Shown here in pieces: positions 1-5,337 of a stretch of DNA of 5,337 bases. Positions within the stretch are counted from its first letter, which is position 1. Each line of letters opens with the position of its first letter. The notes below the pieces were generated by a model, which searched no databases, was not told the origin of the DNA, and was given only the letters and a program-made list of their open reading frames with translations. This DNA comes from Verrucomicrobiota bacterium (GTDB taxonomy: Bacteria > Verrucomicrobiota > Verrucomicrobiia > Chthoniobacterales > UBA10450). The stretch covers positions 1 through 5,337 of the forward strand of contig QHNF01000201.1 in the NCBI GenBank assembly GCA_003218345.1. Direction: 5' to 3'. A program made the position numbers and the translations under genes.

Positions 1-732
<732 letters not shown>

Positions 733-733
733 A

Positions 734-1417
734 GTGTTGAAAAGCGTTCTTATCGTCGGCTGCCTGGTTCCCTCGATCTTGCTCGCGCGATCCACGCCTG
801 CGCCGCTAGGTGATCGATCGCAAATGAAGACGATTCTCGTTCTCGGCGATAGTTTGTCGGACGGATTCATGCTCAAACGGAGCGAAGCCTATCCGGCTTT
901 GCTTTCAAAGAAGTTGCGCGCCGCGAGCCTGAACTTTGAGGTAATCAACGCGAGCGCGGCGGGCGGCACAACGGCAGGCGGCTTGGAGCGGCTTCCCGCT
1001 CACTTGAAGCACAAGATCGATATCTTCATTCTAGAGCTCGGAATCAACGATGCCTTTCGTGGCCTGCCGGTCGATCAAATCCAAAACAATCTTCAGCAGA
1101 TCATCGACAAGGTGAAAGCGCGAAGTCCAAACATGCGCGTTGTGATCGCAGGAATGCAGTTACCCAACTACAGCGCGGACGACTACATATCCGCATTCGG
1201 CAAAATGTTCGCTGATCTCGCGACCAAAAACGACGCCGCGCTTGTTCCATACCTCCTGCAGGGCGTGGCCGGCGATCCCTCCTTAAATTTGCCGGACGGT
1301 ATTCATCCAAACGCTGCCGGCCAAAAGATTCTCGCCGAAAACGTCTGGCGCGTGTTGCAACCGATAGCGCGCGAGCTCTCCAGCGGGTCATCCCGAGCCC
1401 CAAACGCTTTCGGGTGA
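734..1417 (+). CDS. TesA-like SGNH/GDSL hydrolase (arylesterase / lysophospholipase / thioesterase I)
   Basis: Serine hydrolase of the SGNH superfamily, probably acting on short acyl esters, lysophospholipids or acyl thioesters. All four blocks are present: block I GDSLSDG with nucleophile Ser40; block II glycine in SAAGGTTAGG (about G78); block III ELGINDAFRG with Asn105; block V DGIHPNAAGQ with Asp188 and His191. Spacing and wording (LPAHLKHK, ELGINDAFRGLP, DGIHPNAAGQ) closely follow E. coli TesA. With the GTG start at 734 the first 20 residues (MLKSVLIVGCLVPSILLARS) look like a signal peptide, giving a periplasmic enzyme of 227 residues, as in TesA. An internal ATG at 824 (residue 31), just before the catalytic domain, has a better ribosome site and would give a cytoplasmic form. 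The last dozen residues (SSGSSRAPNAFG) are read from a GTCATCCC repeat and are probably not part of the domain. Substrate cannot be told from sequence. Confidence 0.9.
   Translation: MLKSVLIVGCLVPSILLARSTPAPLGDRSQMKTILVLGDSLSDGFMLKRSEAYPALLSKKLRAASLNFEVINASAAGGTTAGGLERLPAHLKHKIDIFILELGINDAFRGLPVDQIQNNLQQIIDKVKARSPNMRVVIAGMQLPNYSADDYISAFGKMFADLATKNDAALVPYLLQGVAGDPSLNLPDGIHPNAAGQKILAENVWRVLQPIARELSSGSSRAPNAFG
808..814 (+). promoter_or_regulatory. Possible Shine-Dalgarno site for an internal start of the esterase
   Basis: AGGTGAT matches the 3' part of the consensus Shine-Dalgarno sequence (TAAGGAGGTGAT) and lies 9 bases before an in-frame ATG at 824. The upstream GTG at 734 has no comparable site. 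The choice decides whether the protein carries the signal-like N-terminus. Chance occurrence inside a coding region is quite possible. Confidence 0.25.
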
Positions 1418-1506
1418 AAGACCTCTCAAACACGAACAGTAGATGTTCTTGCGCTCGCCGAGGTCATCCAGGCCTATTGGAGATCCTTCGCTCGCTTTGG
1501 GATGAC
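1387..1506. repeat. GTCATCCC/GGGATGAC inverted repeat overlapping the esterase 3' end
   Basis: GTCATCCC at 1387-1394 is matched by GGGATGAC at 1499-1506, and a third partial copy, GTCATCC, lies at 1463-1469. Next to the outer arms are GAGCCCC on the left and GATCCTTCGCTCGC on the right, the style of the widespread GTCATCCCGAGCGAAGCGAGGGATC dispersed repeats. The left arm lies within the last codons of the esterase gene. The rest of the 144-base spacer up to 1561 holds no open frame I trust, only an A-rich run (1552-1560) directly before the next ATG. Confidence 0.5.
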
Positions 1507-1561
1507 AACGCGCGAGAGACGACCGCACTGCCATTCTCGCACGTTAGATAAATAAAAAAAG

Positions 1562-1855
1562 ATGGACCCCGCGCGACCAAACGATCCCGACCCAGCCGAT
1601 CCGTTCAATCCCGAACGGGCCGATCACGCCATCTTGGAAACGATCGAGATCGCAACCGAAGGCGAGAACCGCCATGACGCCGTGCGAAAGCTACGCCAGC
1701 CGCTCATGAAAATTAAGGGGGTGCACAGTGTAAAAGTCGATCTCAAGCACGAACGCGTGATCGTCACATTTGATGCGCGCAAGACTCACCCGCCTGACCT
1801 TCACGACGCGATTCTAAAAAGCGGTTACAAACCAGGGCCGGCGGCAGCATCGTAG
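1562..1855 (+). CDS. Small HMA-fold (MerP-like) protein lacking the CxxC metal motif
   Basis: 97 residues. Residues 1-22 are acidic, rich in Asp and Pro (DPARPNDPDPADPFNPE), and probably disordered. Residues 27-89 follow the beta-alpha-beta-beta-alpha order of a heavy-metal-associated domain: strand TIEIA, helix about 36-50, KGVHSVKVDLKHERVIVTFDA as the strand pair, then a helix ending in AILKSGY. The GVxxVxVdl...V.VtFd...AI...GY pattern matches MerP, CopZ and P-type ATPase N-terminal domains. The usual GMxCxxC loop reads TEGENRHDA, with no cysteine anywhere in the protein, so Cu+ or Hg2+ thiolate binding is not expected; a role is unknown. The ATG at 1562 is the only sensible start; it follows an A-rich stretch and has no clear Shine-Dalgarno. 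No metal-resistance gene adjoins it. The TAG stop is the first triplet of a palindromic repeat. The gene is probably real; the fold is inferred from pattern only. Confidence 0.72.
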   Translation: MDPARPNDPDPADPFNPERADHAILETIEIATEGENRHDAVRKLRQPLMKIKGVHSVKVDLKHERVIVTFDARKTHPPDLHDAILKSGYKPGPAAAS

Positions 1856-1909
1856 CGCGAGCTTCCGAGCTTGCGTAAACAAACGCGCAAGCCAGAGGCA
1901 TGCGCGCTA
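1853..1909. repeat. TAGCGCG palindromic (REP-like) element between convergent genes
   Basis: Outer arms TAGCGCG (1853-1859) and CGCGCTA (1903-1909) pair over 7 bases. An inner stem pairs GCTTGCG (1869-1875) with CGCAAGC (1886-1892) around a loop of about 10 bases, with the imperfect stretches AGCTTCCGA and CAGAGGCATG between. The whole can fold as a cruciform or RNA hairpin on either strand. It starts exactly on the TAG stop of the HMA-like gene. It lies between two convergent genes, so it could act as a bidirectional terminator or RNA-stabilising hairpin, but it has no T-run. No transposase is nearby; any mobilising enzyme would have to act in trans. Confidence 0.65.
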
Positions 1910-1916
1910 TCTTCGG

Positions 1917-1964
1917 AAAGCCCACACGCCTGATCTTCACGACGCGATTCTGGAAAGCGTAGAA
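1917..1964. repeat. Second, diverged copy of the 3' end of the HMA-like gene
   Basis: Positions 1927-1959 match 1791-1823 (constant offset of 136) with only three mismatches in 33 bases; weaker similarity extends over about 1917-1964 against 1781-1828. Copy 1 encodes the second helix of the HMA-like protein (DLHDAILKS). Copy 2 would read DLHDAILES on the plus strand but is detached from any gene start and soon loses similarity. On the minus strand, copy 2 supplies the last codons and the TGA stop of agmatine deiminase. The TAGCGCG palindrome lies between the copies. Confidence 0.75.
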
Positions 1965-3004
1965 AATTTCACTGCTGGTTGCTGCTGGGTAAGGCAGTGA
2001 AAAGTGCCCAGCCCCCAGATTAGTTCGCGACAATCGATTCCAATTGCGCGTCGATCCGGAAAAAGATCTTGTAAGGTCGACAATGCAATTTCGTCGTTTG
2101 GATCGGCAAACGTCGGAACGAGAACGCAGCTATTTGCAATGTAGAAATTAGCGTAGCTCGCGGGCAGGCGCAGTCCTTCGCGCACGATCTTCTGTGGCAT
2201 CGGCAAGGTAACGATGTCGATCTGGCGATTGTCGATGTTCATCTCTCGCAAACGCGCGAGATTTTCCTGGAGCGGCTCATAGTTTTCGTCGTCGCGATTT
2301 TCTTCGGCGACCGTTGTGACGGTACGCTCTGAAATAAAGCGCGCGAGATCGTCAATATGGCCGTCGGTGTCGTCGCCGGCGATGCCGCTACCCAGCCAGA
2401 AAATCTCGCGAATGCCCAGATAATCCCGCAAGCGTTGTTCGATTTTGTTGCGCGAAAAATTTGGGTTTCGATTTTTGTTTAGCAGGCACGACTCGGTGGT
2501 AAGCAGCGCGCCAGCGCCATTCACGTCGATCGCGCCGCCTTCCAAAATCATACGTGGATAGAAAACCGGAATCTTTAGGATTTCGGCCACGCGTGTGGGC
2601 ACGACTTCGTCAAAATCGAATGGCGGATATTTGTTTCCCCAGGCGTTGTAATCCCAGTCCACGATGGCTAGTTTTGGCTCGACTTCGCGCGTCAAAAAAA
2701 TCGGGCCGTGATCGCGGCACCACGGTTCATTCGTTGGAATCCGGTAAAACGAGATTCGGTCCATCGATAATCCATCCAAAACTTGGCGCGCTTCGACTTC
2801 ATGGGCGCCATTGCAGACATTCACGCAGACCTGCTCCGATTGGATCAGCGCTTCGACCATTGCCCGCAGTGCCGGCAAAACGCGATCGAACGAATCCGGG
2901 AAACTGATTCCCTCGCGGCGTGGCCAGGAGAGCCAGGTCGCGGCATGCGGTTCCCATTCTGCTGGCATGCGATATCCGAGTGCGGCGGGAGTCTGCAAGG
3001 TCAC
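1937..3004 (-). CDS. aguA: Agmatine deiminase (peptidylarginine-deiminase-type guanidino hydrolase)
   Basis: Hydrolyses agmatine to N-carbamoylputrescine and ammonia in the arginine-decarboxylase route to putrescine; cytoplasmic. In the open frame counted from the TTG at 3064 (375 codons), the family blocks are MPAEWEPHAATWLSWP (33-48), NEPWCRDHGP (Asp118), EGGAID (175-180), DDTDGHIDDLARF (His236, Asp238) and GLGTFHCLTQQQP, with the catalytic Cys357. The usual GGG before the cysteine reads GLG. I prefer the GTG start at 3004 because known members begin shortly before AALGYRMPAEWEPH; this gives 355 residues. The longer TTG version only adds a family-unlike leader, and neither start has a clear Shine-Dalgarno site. 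The last residues after QQQPA are encoded by the antisense of a duplicated fragment. No N-carbamoylputrescine amidase (AguB) or arginine decarboxylase is in the window. Family membership is secure; agmatine as substrate is likely rather than proven. Confidence 0.93.
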   Translation of the reverse strand: MTLQTPAALGYRMPAEWEPHAATWLSWPRREGISFPDSFDRVLPALRAMVEALIQSEQVCVNVCNGAHEVEARQVLDGLSMDRISFYRIPTNEPWCRDHGPIFLTREVEPKLAIVDWDYNAWGNKYPPFDFDEVVPTRVAEILKIPVFYPRMILEGGAIDVNGAGALLTTESCLLNKNRNPNFSRNKIEQRLRDYLGIREIFWLGSGIAGDDTDGHIDDLARFISERTVTTVAEENRDDENYEPLQENLARLREMNIDNRQIDIVTLPMPQKIVREGLRLPASYANFYIANSCVLVPTFADPNDEIALSTLQDLFPDRRAIGIDCRELIWGLGTFHCLTQQQPAVKFSTLSRIAS

Positions 3005-3100
3005 GATGCGAACGTCCAACGCCGAATCCGCGTTCGCAAGGCTAAGGCGTGACAGGCGTCCCAACCGCCAACTTCGATATCATGACCGCGGATTCCGTCG

Positions 3101-3514
3101 CTAAGACGATCGCGCAGCCGCGGGTTTGTAAATCGCGCCCACAATCGCGCCTACGATAATCATTTCGATAAGACCACTGATGCAGCCGTAAACGATCATC
3201 TTTCCGGGAAAAGGCTGTACCGCGTAAATGCCCATACGCATGCCGATCGCTGCGATTTCCAACAGAACACCAAGACGGATTCCCGCGATTACGCCGCCCC
3301 CGGCGAAACCGCTCGCATAAATCATCACGAAAGCGAAGACCACGAGCGCCTGGCCGATGATGATCCAGTGAAACAAGCTCATCATTTCACTTTGCGACCG
3401 CCAGAGATTTGGCGTTTGCGCGTAGACGTCTTTAAGAAACACACCATTGAGGAGCCATCCCCAGAAAAAGATAAAAATATACGCGGCAATAAACGCTATG
3501 ATAAATCGTTTCAT
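3101..3514 (-). CDS. Small four-helix membrane protein, downstream paralogue (A)
   Basis: 137 residues, unrecognised family. Four hydrophobic segments are visible at about 4-22, 47-69, 73-98 and 106-129, separated by short polar loops, so an inner-membrane protein is expected. It aligns without gaps to the gene just upstream on the same strand (residue n here to n+2 there). Shared landmarks are AFxAAxxFIF in helix 1, VYxxxPxLWR in the first loop (30-39), YAVQP (97-101), a following Lys105 and the C-terminal GAIxGAIYKP (122-131). The VY/LWR loop and the AVQP motif are the best candidates for functional sites. The ATG at 3514 is 12 bases after the stop of the paralogue, so translation is probably coupled in one transcript. 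The agmatine deiminase gene follows in the same direction. I assign no function. Confidence 0.85.
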   Translation of the reverse strand: MKRFIIAFIAAYIFIFFWGWLLNGVFLKDVYAQTPNLWRSQSEMMSLFHWIIIGQALVVFAFVMIYASGFAGGGVIAGIRLGVLLEIAAIGMRMGIYAVQPFPGKMIVYGCISGLIEMIIVGAIVGAIYKPAAARSS

Positions 3515-3526
3515 TCAATTCTGAAT

Positions 3527-3946
3527 CTAAGTCGTCGCAGGTGAGCTGGGTTTGTAGATTGCGCCAATGATTGCGCCTGCAATCGCGAATTGGATCAAAT
3601 CACCCACAATCCAGCCGCAGAGAATTTTCGTCGTTAGAGGCTGCACGGCATAGAAAATGAAATCGATGCCGATATGAACGAGCGCCACCAGGATTCCCAA
3701 GCCTGCGCATGCGCCTGCGCCGCCCGCTGGGACAAATTTCGCGCACAGCAGTGTAAGAAAGAATGCCATCACGATATGCCCAAAAATGAGCCACCCGAAA
3801 TAGCTGCCATGCTCTGCTTCAGGCCGCCAAAGCGCTGGTACCTCGCGATACACGCCATGCATCAACTTCGCGTACCAGATGAATCCAAATACGAAGATGA
3901 AAGCAAACGCTGCGACGAATGCGATGAAGAATTTTTTCGAATGCAT
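3527..3946 (-). CDS. Small four-helix membrane protein, upstream paralogue (B)
   Basis: 139 residues, unrecognised family, paralogous to the gene immediately downstream. Helices lie at about 5-25, 50-72, 75-101 and 108-131. It keeps the VYREVPALWR loop (32-41), YAVQP (99-103), Lys107 and GAIIGAIYKP (124-133). It differs in the middle helices, which carry His57, His91 and Asp95, where A has Gln55, Ala89 and Arg93: a change of charge in otherwise matching membrane segments. The start is the ATG at 3946, preceded by an A/G-rich GAAAGAAA stretch that could serve as a weak ribosome site. As first gene of the pair it likely leads the transcript; its 132-base upstream gap from bioB could hold a promoter, though I see no clear -35/-10 pair. 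Confidence 0.85.
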   Translation of the reverse strand: MHSKKFFIAFVAAFAFIFVFGFIWYAKLMHGVYREVPALWRPEAEHGSYFGWLIFGHIVMAFFLTLLCAKFVPAGGAGACAGLGILVALVHIGIDFIFYAVQPLTTKILCGWIVGDLIQFAIAGAIIGAIYKPSSPATT

Positions 3947-4071
3947 AATTTCTTTCGGTTGAGGTTTTGTTGAGTGCCATCAAAAGCGAAGACTTCATCG
4001 CAAAACAGCGTCCTGCTGTCGATTTAAATTGTGTCCAGGAATGACCCTGAACGCTTTGGGGATCGTGTCCT

Positions 4072-4093
4072 GTGACGGCTAGGAAGCCGTCAC
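4072..4093 (-). terminator. Nine-base-pair hairpin spanning the bioB stop codon
   Basis: GTGACGGCT (4072-4080) pairs perfectly with AGCCGTCAC (4085-4093) around the 4-base loop AGGA. In the transcript the hairpin is formed by the last codons of bioB (V-T-A-S), the TAG stop and the bases just after it. No T-run follows on the minus strand, so it is not a classical intrinsic terminator. It could protect the 3' end or weaken readthrough into the membrane-protein genes. Confidence 0.4.
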
Positions 4094-5023
4094 TTCTTGA
4101 TGGTGCAACCCAAGCTCGTGCAAAAGGGCAACATCGACATCAGCCGCGGGATTTTTGGCCGTGAGAAGTTTGTCGCCGTAAAAAATTGAATTCGCACCGG
4201 CAAAGAAGCAAAGCGCCTGGCCTTCCCGCGAAAGCCGGGTGCGTCCTGCCGCCAAACGAACGCGCGCTTTCGGCAGCGCGATCCGGGTGACAGCGATCAG
4301 ACGAACGAGCTCAAAAATATCGACCGGCGGTTGATCGGCCAGCGGTGTGCCCGGCATCGCCATCAAACAATTGATCGGCACACTTTCCGGAGGCGGCTCA
4401 AAATTGCTTAGCACTTCCAGCATTCGCAACCGATCCGCCTCCGACTCGCCCATGCCGATGATCCCGCCGCAACACACCGCCATTCCGCTCTCCTGCACCG
4501 CGGCAATTGTGTCGAGTCGATTCTGAAATGTATGTGTGCTCACAATTTCCGAATAAAATTCCGGCGAAGTATCGATGTTATGATTGTAAGCGGTAACTCC
4601 GGCAGTCCTGAGTTTGCGCGCTTCGACGGGGCCGATCTCGCCGAGCGTAACGCACACTTCCATGCCGAGGCGGCTCACCTCCCGGACAATCCCCAGCACG
4701 CGCTCAAATTTTTCCGAACCGTTGCGCACGCCGCGCCACGCTGCGCCCATGCAAAACCGCGTCGCGCCTTGTGAACGGGCCTGGTTCGCGGCCGCCAGCA
4801 CATTTTCCAGTGATAACAACTCTTCGCGCCCAACGCCGGTGGAATAGTGTGAGGATTGCGCGCAATAAGCGCAATCCTCACTGCACCCGCCTGTTTTGAT
4901 GCTGAGCAAACTGCAACGCTGCACTTCCTCGCCACGCCAATGCTGGAGATGAACCGCGCGACTTTGTGAAATCAGATCGAAGAGCGGCTGATGATATAGC
5001 GCATCGAGTTCTTCGAGCTTCAT
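4079..5023 (-). CDS. bioB: Biotin synthase (radical SAM)
   Basis: Inserts sulfur into dethiobiotin to make biotin, the last step of the pathway, in the cytoplasm. 314 residues, slightly shorter than E. coli BioB (346). The radical-SAM [4Fe-4S] motif is CSEDCAYC, Cys47, Cys51 and Cys54, followed by QSSHYSTGV. Ligands of the sacrificial [2Fe-2S] cluster are all present: Cys91 (TRFCMGAAWR), Cys124 (VCVTLGEIG), Cys184 (VCCGGIIGMGE) and Arg256 (VRLAAGR), matching E. coli Cys97, Cys128, Cys188 and Arg260. YNHNIDTSPEFY and FFAGANSIFYGDKLLT are standard signatures. The ATG at 5023 is supported by MKLEELDALYHQPLFDLI, typical for the family; no strong Shine-Dalgarno is seen. No other bio gene (bioA, bioD, bioF) lies beside it in the window. 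Intact by every visible criterion. Confidence 0.97.
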   Translation of the reverse strand: MKLEELDALYHQPLFDLISQSRAVHLQHWRGEEVQRCSLLSIKTGGCSEDCAYCAQSSHYSTGVGREELLSLENVLAAANQARSQGATRFCMGAAWRGVRNGSEKFERVLGIVREVSRLGMEVCVTLGEIGPVEARKLRTAGVTAYNHNIDTSPEFYSEIVSTHTFQNRLDTIAAVQESGMAVCCGGIIGMGESEADRLRMLEVLSNFEPPPESVPINCLMAMPGTPLADQPPVDIFELVRLIAVTRIALPKARVRLAAGRTRLSREGQALCFFAGANSIFYGDKLLTAKNPAADVDVALLHELGLHHQEVTAS

Positions 5024-5069
5024 CGCGTCGCAACGCTAGATGAAAGATCACGAGGGGAAAACCAGAAAG

Positions 5070-5187
5070 AATGACGAAGCACGAATGACGAAGGACGCTC
5101 GAATGCTCAAATGACGAAGACACAGCGCCGATAGCTTATCTCGTCATTCGGATTTCGTCATTGATTCGCCATTAGACATTCGTCATT
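5070..5187. repeat. AATGACGAAG / TTCGTCATT repeat cluster upstream of bioB
   Basis: Three direct copies of AATGACGAAG lie at 5070-5079, 5084-5093 and 5110-5119. Three inverted copies follow: CGTCATT at 5142-5148, and TTCGTCATT at 5154-5162 and 5179-5187. The two halves can fold on each other with a loop of about 22 bases (5120-5141). The cluster occupies the 5' side of bioB. The remaining bases from 5188 to 5265 show no gene, promoter or terminator I can support. From memory, such strings produce spurious FVIRHS-type peptides in many Verrucomicrobiota annotations. Confidence 0.7.
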
Positions 5188-5265
5188 TTTCTCAGTTGAC
5201 TCGCTTGCCTCCCGCGCGCTCGCCCTCTCGGGCTTGCCCATCCATTTTGCGCCTTTCCCAACCGC

Positions 5266-5337
5266 TCAGTTCACCCACTTGTCGGTCTGCGAAACAAGGA
5301 CGGGCAGCTCTTCCATCATGTATTGGGTTTTGCCGAC
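5266..5337 (-). CDS. Probable C-terminal end of an unidentified protein (cut by the window edge)
   Basis: Reading the minus strand from the window edge, one frame stays open for 23 codons to a TGA at 5266-5268, ending MMEELPVLVSQTDKWVN. The composition is protein-like (mixed hydrophobic and acidic, Trp near the end). A second minus-strand frame is also open here but gives an Arg-rich, unlikely peptide. I do not recognise the protein. It would lie upstream of bioB in the same direction, separated from it by the repeat-filled spacer. Confidence is low because only 72 bases are visible. Confidence 0.4.
   Translation of the reverse strand, partial: VGKTQYMMEELPVLVSQTDKWVN

Noticed and set aside
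1101..1433. Minus-strand open frame of 110 codons opposite the esterase
   Set aside because: Arg-rich shadow of a clear SGNH hydrolase gene; no motif.
1970..2011. Inverted repeats CACTGC/GCAGTG and GCTGGG/CCCAGC near the aguA 3' end
   Set aside because: They fall in the codons for the conserved catalytic HCLTQQQP block, so coding constraint and chance explain them.
1764..2033. Minus-strand open frame of 89 codons between the HMA-like gene and agmatine deiminase
   Set aside because: It overlaps both genes' ends, the palindrome and the duplicated fragment, and shows no family signature.
4031..4071. GTGTCC occurring twice near AATGAC/TGTGAC downstream of bioB
   Set aside because: Too short and degenerate to call a repeat or operator; possibly a decayed member of the GTCATCCC family, but not supportable.
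4878..5123. Minus-strand open frame of 81 codons overlapping the bioB 5' end
   Set aside because: Its N-terminal half is translated from the AATGACGAA repeats and the rest is out of frame with bioB; spurious.
5070..5187. Possible CRISPR array
   Set aside because: Repeat units are only about 9-10 bases, spacing is irregular, copies occur in both orientations and no cas gene is present.

Overview
The window most resembles a soil or freshwater Verrucomicrobiota genome (Chthoniobacterales-like). This is an inference from style: moderate-to-high GC, housekeeping genes scattered without classical operons, few Shine-Dalgarno sites, and intergenic spacers full of short degenerate repeats (AATGACGAA/TTCGTCATT, AACATCGAA, GTCATCCC, TAGCGCG palindromes). 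No 16S or other phylogenetic marker is present, so the phylum is a working guess.

Layout, left to right: (1) 1-654, minus strand, the N-terminal two thirds of glyceraldehyde-3-phosphate dehydrogenase, cut by the window edge. (2) A 79-bp divergent spacer filled with AACATC repeats. (3) 734-1417, plus strand, a TesA-like SGNH esterase/lysophospholipase whose last codons run into a GTCATCCC inverted repeat. (4) 1562-1855, plus strand, a small MerP/HMA-fold protein without the metal-binding CxxC. (5) A TAGCGCG palindrome that supplies the stop codon of the HMA-like gene, followed by a second, diverged copy of that gene's 3' end. (6) The convergent agmatine deiminase gene (minus strand, 1937 to about 3004), whose last codons are read antisense through that second copy. 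(7) Two tandem paralogous four-helix membrane proteins (3101-3514 and 3527-3946, minus). (8) bioB, biotin synthase (4079-5023, minus), ending in a hairpin. (9) A 314-base right end with a cluster of AATGACGAA/TTCGTCATT repeats, then what looks like the last 23 codons of another minus-strand gene.

From 5023 down to 1937 all genes point the same way (bioB, membrane protein B, membrane protein A, agmatine deiminase), with gaps of 132, 12 and 36-96 bases, so part may be co-transcribed. Functions are mostly unrelated housekeeping: glycolysis, lipid ester hydrolysis, polyamine synthesis, biotin synthesis. I see no defence system, CRISPR array, transposase, tRNA or rRNA. The most noteworthy signals are the repeat-gene junctions, especially around 1781-1964, where a palindromic repeat and a gene-end duplication shape the 3' ends of two convergent genes.
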